Shown in pieces: positions 8,085-17,929 of a DNA stretch of 64,000 bases; within the stretch, counting starts at the first letter, position 1; the number at the start of each line of letters is the position of its first letter. A program made the translations under genes and the position numbers. This DNA is from Achromobacter insolitus. GTDB taxonomy: Bacteria; Pseudomonadota; Gammaproteobacteria; Burkholderiales; Burkholderiaceae_B. A model generated the notes under the pieces. The model had not been told where the DNA came from. It was given only the letters and a program-made list of their open reading frames with translations, and did not search any database. The stretch is from assembly GCF_002209555.1 (NCBI RefSeq), contig NZ_NJIF01000003.1, positions 620,001-684,000 of the forward strand, written 5' to 3'.

Positions 8085-9449
8085 TCAAGGCGCGGACTCG
8101 CCAGCGGATTCCAGCGTCAGCGCCCTGCCCGACACCAGCTCATAACAGCCGCGGCGCAGCTTGCGGATCTGCAAGGGCCCGCCCCAGTCCGCCAGGCGGC
8201 GTTGCAACAGAAGGAGGCGCACGCCCAGATTGTCCTGCACATCGGGCAGCCCCAGAGAACTGCCCGCAAGCCGCAGCTCCCGGGTGGAAAAGCCCCAACG
8301 GCCATGGCGCAGGGCGTCGCAGGCAAGTTTCCACAGAATCGCTCCGGCCACACCCTTGATCAGGTACTGTCCGTCGACAAAGACCGTGCCATCGCGCGGG
8401 AAGTAGCGCAGGCTGAGAGGCGCGCCATGGTGCGCCCCCGGACCGGCCCGCGCTTCGTCCGGCGGCGGCGTGCCCGCATCCAGCTCGGCCCCTTGCAGCG
8501 CTACCAGCGCCTGTGCCAACTGCGCGCACAACACCGCCAACGCATCCTCATCGTCGTACCCGAAGAACTGATCGCTCTCGGCTTCGACGAGCAGCGCGCC
8601 CACGGTGCGCCCGCGCGCCCGCAGCGGGACGGCCAACTGGCTGCAAGGGGTGGCCAAGCCAGGCAGCGCAATGGGCTGCCCTTCGATCGGCCTCAGGTCA
8701 CTGGCCATCTGATGCAGGGTCCGGCCATACCGGTACATACGCGCCATATGGCCTATGCGCAGCGCCACGCCTTCGCGCGCGGCCACGCCCGCCAGACCGG
8801 CTTCAGCCAGCGGCACTTCGGCGCCCACGCCCTGCTGCGCATAACCCATGCTGGCCAAGGCATACAGCGTCTGGCGCTGCTCATCAAGCAGCCAGAGGAT
8901 GGCGTGGTTCACGGCCAGCTCGCGGCGCAAGCCGTCCATGGCGATCTGGGGCAATAGGCTTAGCTCGTCGCATTCGGCAAGCCGTGTCGACACGGCCCGC
9001 GCGCCCGCCGCCAGATCGCAGCGCGGCTGCAGCGTCGGCAGCGATGCGCCGCCGTGCATGGCCTGGATGCCCCGCACTTCGTAGATGTCGGCGCCGCGCA
9101 GGCGGAACACGTCTTCCATACCGGTATGCGCGGCAATGCCGGCCAGTTTGGCGCGCAGGCGCTCGAACACCGGGCCTTCAGTCTCGGTGCGCAGATAGCG
9201 CAACTGCAGAGCCAGACTTGCCCCGGTGCAGGGGTCTTCCACCATGAGGCTGGCGCGCCCGGTGGCGAGAATGTTCTCCCGGCTGTGATTGAAGAACTGA
9301 AAGGTCAACGCCACGTGGCCGCCATCCACGTACTCCACATGCGACAGGAGATTGACATGGGGGATGCCGTCGGCCGAGACGCTGCACAAGGTGGGCGGAA
9401 TGCCGCCGTCCAGGACGCGGCGGACCGCCAGCAAGCTCAATGCGCTCAT
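8085..9449 (-). CDS. PNPOx-like / GAF / winged-helix three-domain protein
   Basis: This 454-aa cytoplasmic protein looks like a ligand- or redox-sensing regulator. The start is the ATG at 9449 (MSALSLLAVRRVLDG), which overlaps the upstream gene's stop as ATGA; the reading frame open further upstream is a shadow of that gene. Residues about 10-145 form a flavin-binding split barrel of the pyridoxamine-phosphate-oxidase type (PPTLCSVSADGIPHVNLLSH, FNHSRENILATGRASLMVED). About 175-325 is a GAF domain (AVNHAILWLLDEQRQTLYAL, QLAVPLRARGRTVGALLVEA). The last 100 residues or so resemble a winged helix (FSTRELRLAGSSLGLPDVQD, RLLLLQRRLADWGGP). The cofactor and DNA target are unknown. Confidence 0.8.
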   Translation of the reverse strand: MSALSLLAVRRVLDGGIPPTLCSVSADGIPHVNLLSHVEYVDGGHVALTFQFFNHSRENILATGRASLMVEDPCTGASLALQLRYLRTETEGPVFERLRAKLAGIAAHTGMEDVFRLRGADIYEVRGIQAMHGGASLPTLQPRCDLAAGARAVSTRLAECDELSLLPQIAMDGLRRELAVNHAILWLLDEQRQTLYALASMGYAQQGVGAEVPLAEAGLAGVAAREGVALRIGHMARMYRYGRTLHQMASDLRPIEGQPIALPGLATPCSQLAVPLRARGRTVGALLVEAESDQFFGYDDEDALAVLCAQLAQALVALQGAELDAGTPPPDEARAGPGAHHGAPLSLRYFPRDGTVFVDGQYLIKGVAGAILWKLACDALRHGRWGFSTRELRLAGSSLGLPDVQDNLGVRLLLLQRRLADWGGPLQIRKLRRGCYELVSGRALTLESAGESAP

Positions 9450-9937
9450 GAATCGGGCTCCAGTTCCACAGCCTGCCCGGCATGCGGACCCGGCGTCTGG
9501 TTCCAGGCTCCCGCCACGGTAAAGCGCAGCGCCACCAATTCCTGCACCGCTACGCCGTACCAATAGTCCAGGAAAGGCGCTCCGGCAAAACCGTCGACTT
9601 CGGCGAGCTCCTGGGTCAGCGTGTTGCGCCGCAATGCCAGCAGCTGGACATGGGGGGGCAAGGCGGCTTCGACGCAGGCGTCGCGGCCCTTGAGATGCAG
9701 CGTGCGATTCGTGCGCGGCGAGGTGGCCAGCATGGCGACCTGGGCGGTTTCGCGGATGGCGGCCACAACCAGGGGCGCGGCATTTTCGGCCAACAGCACC
9801 AGCACGCGGCCGTCCGGCAGCGCGTCGGCGGCCAGGGCCCTGCAGACATGGGGATTGCCTTCCCGATCGCAGCTCCCCAACCGCAGCGAGGGCAGCATGG
9901 GCAGGCACAGGCTCCATTCGGCGGGCAGTATGGGCAC
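9446..9937 (-). CDS. Pyridoxamine 5'-phosphate oxidase-like split-barrel protein
   Basis: This 163-aa single-domain protein belongs to the PNPOx-like flavin-binding superfamily. It shows the typical strand pattern, with SLRLGSCDREGNPHVCRALA, GRVLVLLAENAAP, then ETAQVAMLATSPRTNRTLHL and a C-terminal DYWYGVAVQELVALRF. It is the first gene of a two-gene minus-strand operon and is coupled by ATGA to the PNPOx-GAF protein. True PNPO activity is unlikely because the substrate-binding C-terminal signature of that enzyme is not evident. Binding of FMN, F420 or heme is possible. Confidence 0.78.
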   Translation of the reverse strand: MPILPAEWSLCLPMLPSLRLGSCDREGNPHVCRALAADALPDGRVLVLLAENAAPLVVAAIRETAQVAMLATSPRTNRTLHLKGRDACVEAALPPHVQLLALRRNTLTQELAEVDGFAGAPFLDYWYGVAVQELVALRFTVAGAWNQTPGPHAGQAVELEPDS

Positions 9938-10167
9938 GGCAGGAAACCTCTGGGCGATTGACGCTCGACGGTGTCAGAAATCATAGCCCATGGCCTCCAT
10001 CCGGATCGCATGCCGTTTAGCGTTTTTTTAGCGCTTGCTTAACAAACTCTTAGCAACTCGATTCCTGCGGCGTTCCTACACTTTCCTTGCCCGGCTCCCG
10101 AACCGAATCCGGCCATTGCCAGGACGCCGGCAAACGTCTCGCCACTTCCCTTTTCAAGGTCTGCATC

Positions 10168-10911
10168 ATGAACTGCAATACCGAAGCCCAGAATTTCCCT
10201 ACGTCCCGCGACGGCATGGAGCCACGCATGGACATCTATGTTGGTATCCACAAGGCGTTGCGCGCCATGATGCTCGACACGCTGCAGGCCGTGGGCCGCG
10301 TCGACGTGGACGATCCCGCCGAAACGCGGACGGCATGCGAGCGCGTGCAGGAACTGGCCGACATCTGCGCCAGCCATCTCGGCCATGAAAACGATTTTGT
10401 GCATGCGGCGATGGAAGCACGCCGCCCCGGCTCCAGCGCACGCATCGCCGCGGAGCACGTCGAACATCTCGCCGCGATCTCCCGCTTGCGCGCCGCGGCT
10501 TCCGACCTGCTGGCCGCCGGCCGGGGCGCAATGCAGGCAAAAGCCGCGCTTCGGCTGTACCGGCAATTGGCGCTATTCGTGGGCGAGAACTTTGCCCATA
10601 TGCACGTAGAGGAAACGCTGCACAACCAAGTGTTGTGGTCCTGCTACAGCGACGAGGAACTGCGCGCGCTGGAAGGCTCCATCGTGGCATCGCTGCCGCC
10701 GTCCGAGAACCTCTGCATCATGCGCTGGATGGTTCCGGCCATGACGCCCGCCGAGCGCGCCGAACTGCTGGCCGGCATCCAGGCGGCCGCGCCCGCGCCT
10801 GTCTACGCCGCCGTGCTTGATGCGGTGCGGCCCCATCTGGCTCGCGAGGACTGGGTCAAGCTGACTCGTGCACTGACGCCGGCCGAGGCCGCCGTGCTGA
10901 TCGTGGCCTGA
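10168..10911 (+). CDS. Hemerythrin-like domain protein
   Basis: This 247-aa cytoplasmic protein has a four-helix hemerythrin-like domain, expected to hold a di-iron centre. The candidate ligand series can be followed: H in DIYVGIHKALRAMM, HLGHENDFVH, AEHVEHLAAIS and FAHMHVEETLHN. I chose the ATG at 10168 (MNCNTEAQN), which has AAGG about nine bases upstream; longer readings lack a ribosome-binding site. The C-terminal 80 residues (MRWMVPAMTPAERAELLAGI, LTRALTPAEAAVL) form a second helical region. It is divergent from the PNPOx/PNPOx-GAF operon with a 230-bp shared upstream region, suggesting joint control. Oxygen, nitric oxide or iron sensing is possible but unproven. Confidence 0.82.
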   Translation: MNCNTEAQNFPTSRDGMEPRMDIYVGIHKALRAMMLDTLQAVGRVDVDDPAETRTACERVQELADICASHLGHENDFVHAAMEARRPGSSARIAAEHVEHLAAISRLRAAASDLLAAGRGAMQAKAALRLYRQLALFVGENFAHMHVEETLHNQVLWSCYSDEELRALEGSIVASLPPSENLCIMRWMVPAMTPAERAELLAGIQAAAPAPVYAAVLDAVRPHLAREDWVKLTRALTPAEAAVLIVA

Positions 10912-10919
10912 AGCCTCGA

Positions 10920-11768
10920 TCAATTTGCCTTCTCGTCCTCGCCCTTGTACCCGCTGATGTAAGCCCGTCCGGAGCAGCGCACGAAGGCCACGCAGCTCAG
11001 CCCGCCGCTCTTGGCATCGCACGTGGCGCGCGCTTCATTGCGCGCCGCCACCGGATCGGGATTCTTCGCTGTAAAACTGGTGCCCCGGCCCTTGCTGCCC
11101 TTGCCCCAGGCCATGCCCACGCAGGTATCGGTATAGGTGAGGACCGTGCGGCAGCCCACGCAATCTTCCCACTTGAGCAAGGCGTCGACCGCCTCCTTCT
11201 CGCTCGGGTAGCCATCGGCATAGGTCAACTGACCGGAATCCTTCTCAGCCACCGACCCCCAATAGCCGCGCGTGTCCAGCTTGGCCGACAAGGCTTCAAG
11301 CTGGGCCGGCGTGGCGGTGTTGGGCGCCTTGAGGTCAGCTTCGCTGTAGCCGGGGCCTACGCACAAAGGCATGACGGCAAGCTTGCACTTGCCGTCGGCG
11401 CTGTCGTTGGTGCAGGTGCGGATGGCCTTCTTGGCGGCGACTTCGGACGACACGCTGTTGCCCCAGAACAAGTCGCTGCGCGAATTGCGCGAAAACGCCA
11501 CGCAGCTGTCCGAGAAATTGGTGACGCTCTTGCAGCCCTTGCCTCCGGCCTTGTTGCACTTGGCGAGCGCGGCCTCCTGCGCTTCCTTGGTGGAAGTTTC
11601 GGGCATGGCCCAATACAGCTTGGCGTGCGCTTCGTCGGTAGCCACCGCGCCGTATAGCGTGTCGGCGTGCGCCGACGGCGCCGCGGCAATGCCCAGGGCC
11701 AGCGCAGCGGCGCCAGCCAGTGCGGCTGCGGTGGAACGGAATTGGACGAACAATCGCGCGAGCATCAT
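10920..11768 (-). CDS. Exported protein with two DUF4189 domains
   Basis: This 282-aa protein is secreted or periplasmic, with a signal peptide cleaved near IAAAPSAHA-D. Two DUF4189 repeats follow. The first, about residues 37-125, begins TLYGAVATDEAHAKLYWAMP and contains CVAFSRNS. The second, about 165-275, begins YWGSVAEKDSGQLTYADGY and contains CVGMAWGKGSKG. Each repeat carries paired cysteines (KCNKAGGKGCKSV, CRTVLTYTDTC), suggesting disulfides. The function of DUF4189 is unknown to me. The gene ends only eight bases from the hemerythrin-like gene on the other strand. Confidence 0.8.
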   Translation of the reverse strand: MMLARLFVQFRSTAAALAGAAALALGIAAAPSAHADTLYGAVATDEAHAKLYWAMPETSTKEAQEAALAKCNKAGGKGCKSVTNFSDSCVAFSRNSRSDLFWGNSVSSEVAAKKAIRTCTNDSADGKCKLAVMPLCVGPGYSEADLKAPNTATPAQLEALSAKLDTRGYWGSVAEKDSGQLTYADGYPSEKEAVDALLKWEDCVGCRTVLTYTDTCVGMAWGKGSKGRGTSFTAKNPDPVAARNEARATCDAKSGGLSCVAFVRCSGRAYISGYKGEDEKAN

Positions 11769-12139
11769 GGGTGTGCAATATCCAGTGGTTATGGCGCGGT
11801 GCGCCCCCGCGAAGGCTTATCGCCGGGACGCCCCCGGGGCGCAGAACGCGCGGATCGTAACACGTTACAGTTTGTCTTCCACCCTCCGATTTTCAGCGTT
11901 TCGAGGTATTACGTAACCAATTCCGCACGGGCCAAAAGCTGATGCGCCACGATTTTTTCGGTACCATTGCCGCCTCTCGGCTCGGCACCATGCGCTGGCG
12001 AGTGGTGGTCCGCCGTCTTCGGCAGCCCCCAGGTTCGACGATACGTATCGTTACTGACAGAAACTAAAACAAGACAAAATCTTGCGGCCGCTGAATTATG
12101 TTGCGGCACGCCGGATCTTTGAGGGAGCTTGGGCTCAGC
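11769..12139. other. 371-bp intergenic region with two palindromes
   Basis: This gap separates the divergent DUF4189 and lipoprotein genes. It holds no convincing gene. I see GTAAC-AC-GTTAC at 11857-11868 and a perfect 14-bp palindrome, ACGATACGTATCGT, at 12038-12051, about 90 bp upstream of the lipoprotein start. The latter is a plausible regulator site; its owner is unknown. Confidence 0.5.
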
Positions 12140-12703
12140 ATGAATAAATCGCGACTCCGTTCGACCTGGTTGCTGGCCCGTGCCTTGCCGGTGTCGCTGG
12201 CCACGGCCGCCTTGGCCGGCTGCGCGCCGATGCCCACGGGCGGCAGTTCCACGCTGCCCTCGCTGACCAATATCTTCTCGTCCGGGCTGTCGTTCTCGCC
12301 CAGCGTAAACGTGGCCAAGAACATGAAGGGCCGGCCGGTCGCCGACGCCATCACGGCGCTGGGCGAACCGTCGAAAAAGCGCGGGGTCGGCAACACCATG
12401 GAGCTGATCTGGTCCGACTACCAGACGGCGCCCTATACCGAATGGGTCTCTACCGGGACTTCGCAACAGGTGGTGGGCATGATTCCGGCCACATCGACCA
12501 GCGCCGCCACCCCCGTGTTCCAAAACACCAACCATGGCTATTACAACAACCGCACCCAGGTTTACGAATGCACCGTGGTGATGCGCATGCAGAACAGCGT
12601 CATCATCGATAGCCAGGTGGACGGCAACGTATGCCCCGAGTTCATCGCCGCGCTGCGCAAGTGGGCGGGTGAACGCGAAGCCAATAACTACCGCAGCAAG
12701 TAA
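12140..12703 (+). CDS. Putative outer-membrane lipoprotein
   Basis: This 187-aa lipoprotein has unknown function. The ATG at 12140 (MNKSRLRS) is preceded by a GAGGGAG-type Shine-Dalgarno and gives a lipoprotein signal ending in the lipobox LAGC, with the lipidated cysteine at about residue 28. The mature part begins with a Pro/Ser/Thr-rich stretch. It then has a compact domain with KGRPVADAITALGEPSKKRG, MELIWSDYQT and a C-terminal YECTVVMRMQNSVIIDSQVD, with two cysteines that may pair. The pattern of a short glycine-proline turn before a beta-strand recalls BamE-like small lipoproteins, but I cannot assign it firmly. Confidence 0.8.
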   Translation: MNKSRLRSTWLLARALPVSLATAALAGCAPMPTGGSSTLPSLTNIFSSGLSFSPSVNVAKNMKGRPVADAITALGEPSKKRGVGNTMELIWSDYQTAPYTEWVSTGTSQQVVGMIPATSTSAATPVFQNTNHGYYNNRTQVYECTVVMRMQNSVIIDSQVDGNVCPEFIAALRKWAGEREANNYRSK

Positions 12704-12900
12704 GGCAAAGAAACGCTTTGCCGGGCAGGCATGGAATCCCTAGCCCGAATCCCACGCAGGCGGATACTCGATTTGGAGTATTGCCCGGGCTGGCCAGTGC
12801 TGCAAAAGTCACTGGCAGCGGTTCCGGGGCCACCGTGCTGTCGATCAAGCTGCCGCAGGCGCCCTCCCCGCAGTACCCATGAGGACTCAGGAGGTGTTCC

Positions 12901-13578
12901 ATGAACCCCAAGAATTTCCATTTCCTCCTTCCGGCCGAAAAGCGCCCGTCATTCAGTCCGCTGAACGAGGAGGTGCACCCTGAATTCGGCTGGCTGACCG
13001 CGAACCGCTCGCGGTCGCGCGGGGCGGACGTCTTCGCGGTGATCGACACAATCGTGGTTCACGCCACGGCGGGTTACGCCACGCAGCACGCCATCGATAA
13101 TTGGAAGGCCAGAAAGGCGAGCGCCCATTGGATCGTCCCGGATGAAGACGAACCTCAGCATGGCCACTTCGTCTGGTCCGTGGTCGCCGAAGCCAAGGCG
13201 GCATTTCACGTCGGGGACGTCGACTACCGGCCGCACCTGGGCCAGGGTCCCAACGTCAATAACCGCAGCCTGGGCATCGAGATCGTCAACACCCAGGACG
13301 TCCAGAACTACAAGGACCCCTATTCGGATTGGCAAGTCGAGGCGACTGCCCAGATCATTACCTATGCCTGGAGCAAGTACCCCAACCTGAAGCATGTCAT
13401 TTCGCACGCCAAGCTGGACCCGAATCGCCGTTCCGACCCGGGCAGCAACTTTCCCTGGTCCAAGCTGGAGGATCTGGTGCTATCCCATACCGCGGTGGCC
13501 CAGCGGAATCCGCTGGTGTTCGCGGCCTATGCCGGAGCGCCGCGCGTCGAATACCCGGGGAACTGCTGCGGCCCCTGA
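12901..13578 (+). CDS. N-acetylmuramoyl-L-alanine amidase (Amidase_2 family)
   Basis: This 225-aa zinc amidase of the AmpD/PGRP fold would cleave the bond between MurNAc and L-alanine. The ATG follows a strong AGGAGG. Zinc ligands can be placed by comparison with AmpD: H54 in IVVHATAGYAT, H169 in ISHAKLDPNRRSDPG and D179, with the supporting glutamate E127 in LGIEIVN. No signal peptide or membrane segment is visible, so the product should be cytoplasmic unless exported another way. It stands alone. AmpD-like muropeptide recycling or a lysis/effector role are both possible. Confidence 0.85.
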   Translation: MNPKNFHFLLPAEKRPSFSPLNEEVHPEFGWLTANRSRSRGADVFAVIDTIVVHATAGYATQHAIDNWKARKASAHWIVPDEDEPQHGHFVWSVVAEAKAAFHVGDVDYRPHLGQGPNVNNRSLGIEIVNTQDVQNYKDPYSDWQVEATAQIITYAWSKYPNLKHVISHAKLDPNRRSDPGSNFPWSKLEDLVLSHTAVAQRNPLVFAAYAGAPRVEYPGNCCGP

Positions 13579-13682
13579 TCGGGGTCTTGTCTTTCCTGAC
13601 ATTTCGCTGACGCAAAAACGCGAATAGTTATTATTCATATAGAATCCGGACTGTCCGCAACCCCCAAAGCCTGGCAGTCCCG

Positions 13683-14855
13683 ATGTCCCTGCCCCTTTCC
13701 ACGGGCCCTCACTTTCCACGCAAACGCCTGATCGTCCTCGTCGTCGTCCTCGCATCGACGGCCTTGATCGTTCTGGCGTTCTTGTATGCCGGATCCAAGG
13801 GTTCCCCCGCCGCGCGCCCGCCCGAGTATGGGCAGATGCCGGTAGCCGTCGCGGTCGCAGCGGCCAGTGCTGGTCCGCTACAGCGCGACCTGCATGCGCT
13901 CGGAACCATCACGCCGCTCGCACAGGTGATCCTGCGCAGCCAGGTGGATGGCGAGTTGCTCAAGCTGCATTTCACCGAAGGCCAGGCCGTCACACGCGGC
14001 CAGTTGCTTGCGGAGATCGATGCGCGCCCCTACCTTGCGGCGCTGGCCGCCGCCGAGGGCGAACTCGCGCGCACCCAGGCGCTCTTGGAGAACGCCGAGG
14101 CCGATCTGCAGCGCTACCGCAAACTGGCGCGCCAGGAAGCGGTGGCGGGCCAGCAACTGGATACCGCCGAAGCTCAAGTGCGCGCGTATGCCGCGCAGCG
14201 GCAACGCAACCAGGCCCAGGTGGCCGACGCCCGGCGTCTGCTGGAGCATACGCGCATCGTTGCGCCCCACGCCGGCCGCATTGGCCTGCGCCGAGTCGAC
14301 GCCGGCAACCACGTGCGCGCGGACGACGCCAACGGCTTGACCACGCTGGTCCAGACCCGGCCGATTTCAGCCCTGTTCAGCCTGTCCGAGACGCGCCTGG
14401 ATATCCTGCGCCAGGCCCAGGCCAAGAATGCCGCTCTGCGCGTGCAAGCCTGGGACGCGGACGATCGCCAGTTGCTGGCCGAGGGCACGCTGGAAGCGCT
14501 GGACAACCGTATCCAGGCGGCCAGCGGCACCGTGCGCCTGCGCGCGCGCTTCGCCAATGCCGACGAATCGCTGTTTCCGAACCAATTCGTGAATATCCGC
14601 CTGGCCGTCGTGCAACAGGACAGGGTCATTTCCATCCCCACGGCCGCGGTGCAGTACGGATCCGAAGGCGCATTCGTGTTCGTGATCGGCGAAGACCTGC
14701 GCGCCAGCCGCCGCGTCCTGACCCTGGGCCCCGCCAACGCCGGCCGCATCGTGGTGCAGGCGGGCTTGGCCGAAGGCGAACGCGTGGTGGTCGAAGGCGT
14801 GGACCGCCTGCATGACGGCCGCGATGTGCAAATTGTCGAGCAGCAAAATCCATGA
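13683..14855 (+). CDS. mdtA: RND efflux periplasmic adaptor (MdtA-like)
   Basis: This 390-aa membrane-fusion protein is the first gene of a three-gene RND operon. One N-terminal transmembrane helix ([20 protein letters not shown]) anchors it. The biotinyl-lipoyl halves are clear ([20 protein letters not shown], and [20 protein letters not shown]) around an alpha-helical hairpin rich in Ala, Glu and Gln. A beta-barrel and the membrane-proximal domain follow, with [19 protein letters not shown] and [16 protein letters not shown]. The match to MdtA is good, notably [18 protein letters not shown]. Its stop overlaps the next start as ATGA. Confidence 0.9.
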   Translation: MSLPLSTGPHFPRKRLIVLVVVLASTALIVLAFLYAGSKGSPAARPPEYGQMPVAVAVAAASAGPLQRDLHALGTITPLAQVILRSQVDGELLKLHFTEGQAVTRGQLLAEIDARPYLAALAAAEGELARTQALLENAEADLQRYRKLARQEAVAGQQLDTAEAQVRAYAAQRQRNQAQVADARRLLEHTRIVAPHAGRIGLRRVDAGNHVRADDANGLTTLVQTRPISALFSLSETRLDILRQAQAKNAALRVQAWDADDRQLLAEGTLEALDNRIQAASGTVRLRARFANADESLFPNQFVNIRLAVVQQDRVISIPTAAVQYGSEGAFVFVIGEDLRASRRVLTLGPANAGRIVVQAGLAEGERVVVEGVDRLHDGRDVQIVEQQNP

Positions 14856-17800
14856 GCCTGTCGCGCCCCTTCATCCTGCGCCCCGTCGCCACGTCCTTCC
14901 TGATGATCGCCCTGTTGCTGTCCGGGATTCTGGCATGGCGCATGTTGCCCGTGGCGGCGCTGCCGCAGGTGGACTACCCCATCATCCAGGTGACGACGCA
15001 ATATCCCGGCGCCAGCCCCAATGTCACGGCGCGCACCGTCACCGCCCCGCTGGAACGTCGTTTTGGGCAGATACCAGGCCTCAAGCAGATGTCGTCCACC
15101 AGTGGCAGCGGCATCTCGGTGATCACCCTCCAGTTCTCGCTGGACGTCTCGCTGGGCGTGGCCGAGCAGGAGGTCCAGGCCGCCATCAGCGCCAGCGGGG
15201 CCTTGCTGCCCAACGATCTGCCGACGCCGCCCGTGTACCGCAAAGTCAACCCCGCGGACGTGCCCATCCTGACGCTGGCGGTCACTTCCGATTCCCTGCC
15301 CCTGCCGCAGGTCTATGACCTGGTCGACACGCGCATGACGCAACGCCTGTCCCAGTTATCCGGCGTGGGCATGGTCAGCCTGGCCGGCGGCCAGCGGCCG
15401 GCGGTGCGGGTGCAGGTCAATCCGATGGCACTGGCCGCGCGCGGCCTGCAACTGGCAGACGTGCAGGAAGCCATCAGCAAGGCCAACTCAAACCAGCCCA
15501 AGGGCAGCTTTGACGGCCCGGTGCGCTCGGTCATCATGGATGCGAACGACCAGTTGCAAAGCGCCGAGGAGTACCGCGAACTGATCGTGGCATGGCGCAA
15601 TGGCGCGCCGGTGCGGCTGGGCCAGATCGCCACGGTCGAGGACGGCGCCGAGGACCGTTACCTGGCCGCATGGGTGGACAGGCAGCCGGCCGTGCTGGTC
15701 AACATCCAGCGCCAGCCCGGCGCCAACGTCATCGCGGTGGCCGACCAGGTCAAGGCCCTGTTGCCCCAACTGACCGCCAGCCTGCCCGCGGCCGCGCAGG
15801 TCCGGGTGCTGACCGACCGCACCGAGAGCATTCGAGCCTCGGTACGGGGCGTGCAATGGGAACTGGCGTTCGCCGTGGGCCTGGTCGTGCTGGTGACGTT
15901 CCTGTTCTTGCGCAATCTGCCTGCCACGCTGATTCCCAGCCTGGCCGTGCCGCTGTCGCTGATCGGCACCTTCGGCTTCATGCATCTGGCGGGGTTCTCC
16001 ACCAACAACCTGACGCTGATGGCGCTGACCATCGGCGCGGGCTTCGTGGTGGACGATGCGATCGTAATGCTGGAGAACATCGCGCGCTACCGCGAACAGG
16101 GACACAGTCCCATGTCGGCGGCGCTCAAGGGCGCCGGCCAGATCGGCTTTACCCTGGTGTCCCTGACGCTGTCGCTCATCGCGGTGCTGATTCCGCTGTT
16201 GTTCATGGAGGACGTGGTCGGCCGGCTGTTCCGCGAATTCGCCGTCACGCTGGCGGTCGCCATCCTGATATCGCTGGCGGTGTCGCTGACGCTTACGCCC
16301 ATGATGTGCGCCCGGCTGCTGCCCGCGCACGAACCGTCGCGACCCGGGCTGCTGGACCGCGTCCAGGCGCGCTATGCCGGCTGGCTGGACCTGACCTTGC
16401 GCCATCAGCGCCTGACGCTGGCGGTGATGCTGGCGACCGTGGCGCTGACCGCTCTGCTTTACGTGGCCGTACCCAAAGGCTTTTTCCCGACGCAGGACGG
16501 CGGCACGCTGCAAGGCGTGACGCAGTCCTCCCAAAGCACCTCGTTCGACGCCATGTCGCGGCGCCAGCAGGCAATCGCCGAAACGCTGCTGGCGGACCCG
16601 GATGTGGCGAGCCTGTCGTCCTTCATCGGGATTGACGCCATGAACACCACGCTGAACACGGGCCGGCTGCTGATCAACCTGAAGCCCTGGTCCGAGCGCA
16701 GCGCGCCGCTGGCGGACATCATGGCGCGGCTGGATGCGCGCGCCCGCGAAGTCCAGGGCATTTCGCTGTTCCTGCAGCCGGTGCAGGAGCTCAACATCGA
16801 AGACCGCGTCAGCCGCGGCCAGTATCAATTCACGCTGACCTCGCCAGACAGCGAGCTTCTGACGCGCTGGAGCAATGCACTGACCGCTCGGCTGGACCAG
16901 GCGCCCGAACTGGCCGGCATATCCACGGACCTGCAAGGCGACGGACGCCAGGCATACCTGCAGGTCTCGCGCGACGCCGCGGCCCGGCTGGGCGTAACGA
17001 TGGACGACGTCGCGCAGACGCTCTACAACGCCTTTGGCCAGCGCCAGGTCGCCACGCTGTTCACGCAGTCCAACCAGTACCGGGTCGTGCTGGAAGTGGA
17101 TCGCAAGCTGGCGCTGAACCCCGACGCCCTGGAACGCATCCATCTGCAATCCGAAGACGGGCAAGCGATCCCGCTGTCCGCCCTGGCCACCGTCAGCGAA
17201 CGCGCGGTGCCGCTGGCCGTCAACCACCTGTCGCAGTTTCCCGCGGTCAACCTGTCGTTCAACCTGCCCGCGGGCGGTTCGTTGGGCGCCGCCATCGCCG
17301 CCATCGAGTCGGCACGGCAGGAGATCGGCATGCCAGCCAGCGTGGAGCTGCGGCTGCAAGGCGCCGCGGCGGCCTTCCAGGCCTCGTTGTCGAACACACT
17401 GTGGCTGATGCTGGCCGCCGTGGTCACTATGTACCTGGTGCTGGGCATGCTGTATGAAAGCGCCATCCACCCGGTGACCATCCTGTCCACCCTGCCCTCG
17501 GCCGCGGTCGGCGCGCTGCTGGCGCTGCTGCTCACGGGACGGCCGCTGGACCTGATTGCAGTCATCGGCATCATCCTGCTGATCGGACTGGTGAAGAAGA
17601 ACGGCATCATGATGGTGGACTTTGCGCTGGAAGCCGAACGTTCGCGCGGCCTGGCGCCGCAGGCTGCTATTCGCGAAGCCGCCCTGCTGCGCCTGCGGCC
17701 CATACTCATGACTACGCTCGCCGCGCTGTTCGGCGCGCTGCCCCTGATGCTGGCCACAGGTTCGGGCGCGGAATTGCGTCAGCCGCTAGGCTGGGTCATG

Positions 17801-17929
17801 GTGGGCGGGTTGCTGGTCAGTCAGGTGCTGACGCTTTTCACCACGCCCGCCGTATATCTGTTCTTCCATCGCCTGGGCCAGCGGCGCGCAGGCTGCGCCA
17901 AGCCCGGGGTTGAAGGCCCCGCGCCATGA
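14852..17929 (+). CDS. mdtB: RND multidrug efflux permease (MdtB-like)
   Basis: This 1025-aa inner-membrane proton/drug antiporter of the HAE1 RND class has twelve membrane helices and two large periplasmic loops. It opens [20 protein letters not shown] and carries the family motif [20 protein letters not shown]. The paired proton-relay aspartates are present in [16 protein letters not shown] and the relay lysine in [15 protein letters not shown]. In the MdtBC pair the two permeases form a heterotrimer. This gene overlaps its neighbours on both sides by ATGA. No outer-membrane factor gene follows, so a TolC/OprM-type channel from elsewhere must be used. Substrates cannot be deduced. Confidence 0.92.
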   Translation: MSLSRPFILRPVATSFLMIALLLSGILAWRMLPVAALPQVDYPIIQVTTQYPGASPNVTARTVTAPLERRFGQIPGLKQMSSTSGSGISVITLQFSLDVSLGVAEQEVQAAISASGALLPNDLPTPPVYRKVNPADVPILTLAVTSDSLPLPQVYDLVDTRMTQRLSQLSGVGMVSLAGGQRPAVRVQVNPMALAARGLQLADVQEAISKANSNQPKGSFDGPVRSVIMDANDQLQSAEEYRELIVAWRNGAPVRLGQIATVEDGAEDRYLAAWVDRQPAVLVNIQRQPGANVIAVADQVKALLPQLTASLPAAAQVRVLTDRTESIRASVRGVQWELAFAVGLVVLVTFLFLRNLPATLIPSLAVPLSLIGTFGFMHLAGFSTNNLTLMALTIGAGFVVDDAIVMLENIARYREQGHSPMSAALKGAGQIGFTLVSLTLSLIAVLIPLLFMEDVVGRLFREFAVTLAVAILISLAVSLTLTPMMCARLLPAHEPSRPGLLDRVQARYAGWLDLTLRHQRLTLAVMLATVALTALLYVAVPKGFFPTQDGGTLQGVTQSSQSTSFDAMSRRQQAIAETLLADPDVASLSSFIGIDAMNTTLNTGRLLINLKPWSERSAPLADIMARLDARAREVQGISLFLQPVQELNIEDRVSRGQYQFTLTSPDSELLTRWSNALTARLDQAPELAGISTDLQGDGRQAYLQVSRDAAARLGVTMDDVAQTLYNAFGQRQVATLFTQSNQYRVVLEVDRKLALNPDALERIHLQSEDGQAIPLSALATVSERAVPLAVNHLSQFPAVNLSFNLPAGGSLGAAIAAIESARQEIGMPASVELRLQGAAAAFQASLSNTLWLMLAAVVTMYLVLGMLYESAIHPVTILSTLPSAAVGALLALLLTGRPLDLIAVIGIILLIGLVKKNGIMMVDFALEAERSRGLAPQAAIREAALLRLRPILMTTLAALFGALPLMLATGSGAELRQPLGWVMVGGLLVSQVLTLFTTPAVYLFFHRLGQRRAGCAKPGVEGPAP

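Noticed and set aside
9450-9917. N-terminal extension of the GAF-domain protein (open to 9917)
   Set aside because: This part is the out-of-frame shadow of the PNPOx-like gene at 9446-9937. The ATGA overlap at 9446-9449 marks the real start.
15488-17470. 660-aa open frame on the minus strand
   Set aside because: It is antisense to mdtB and consists of Gln/His/Arg-rich sequence without domains.
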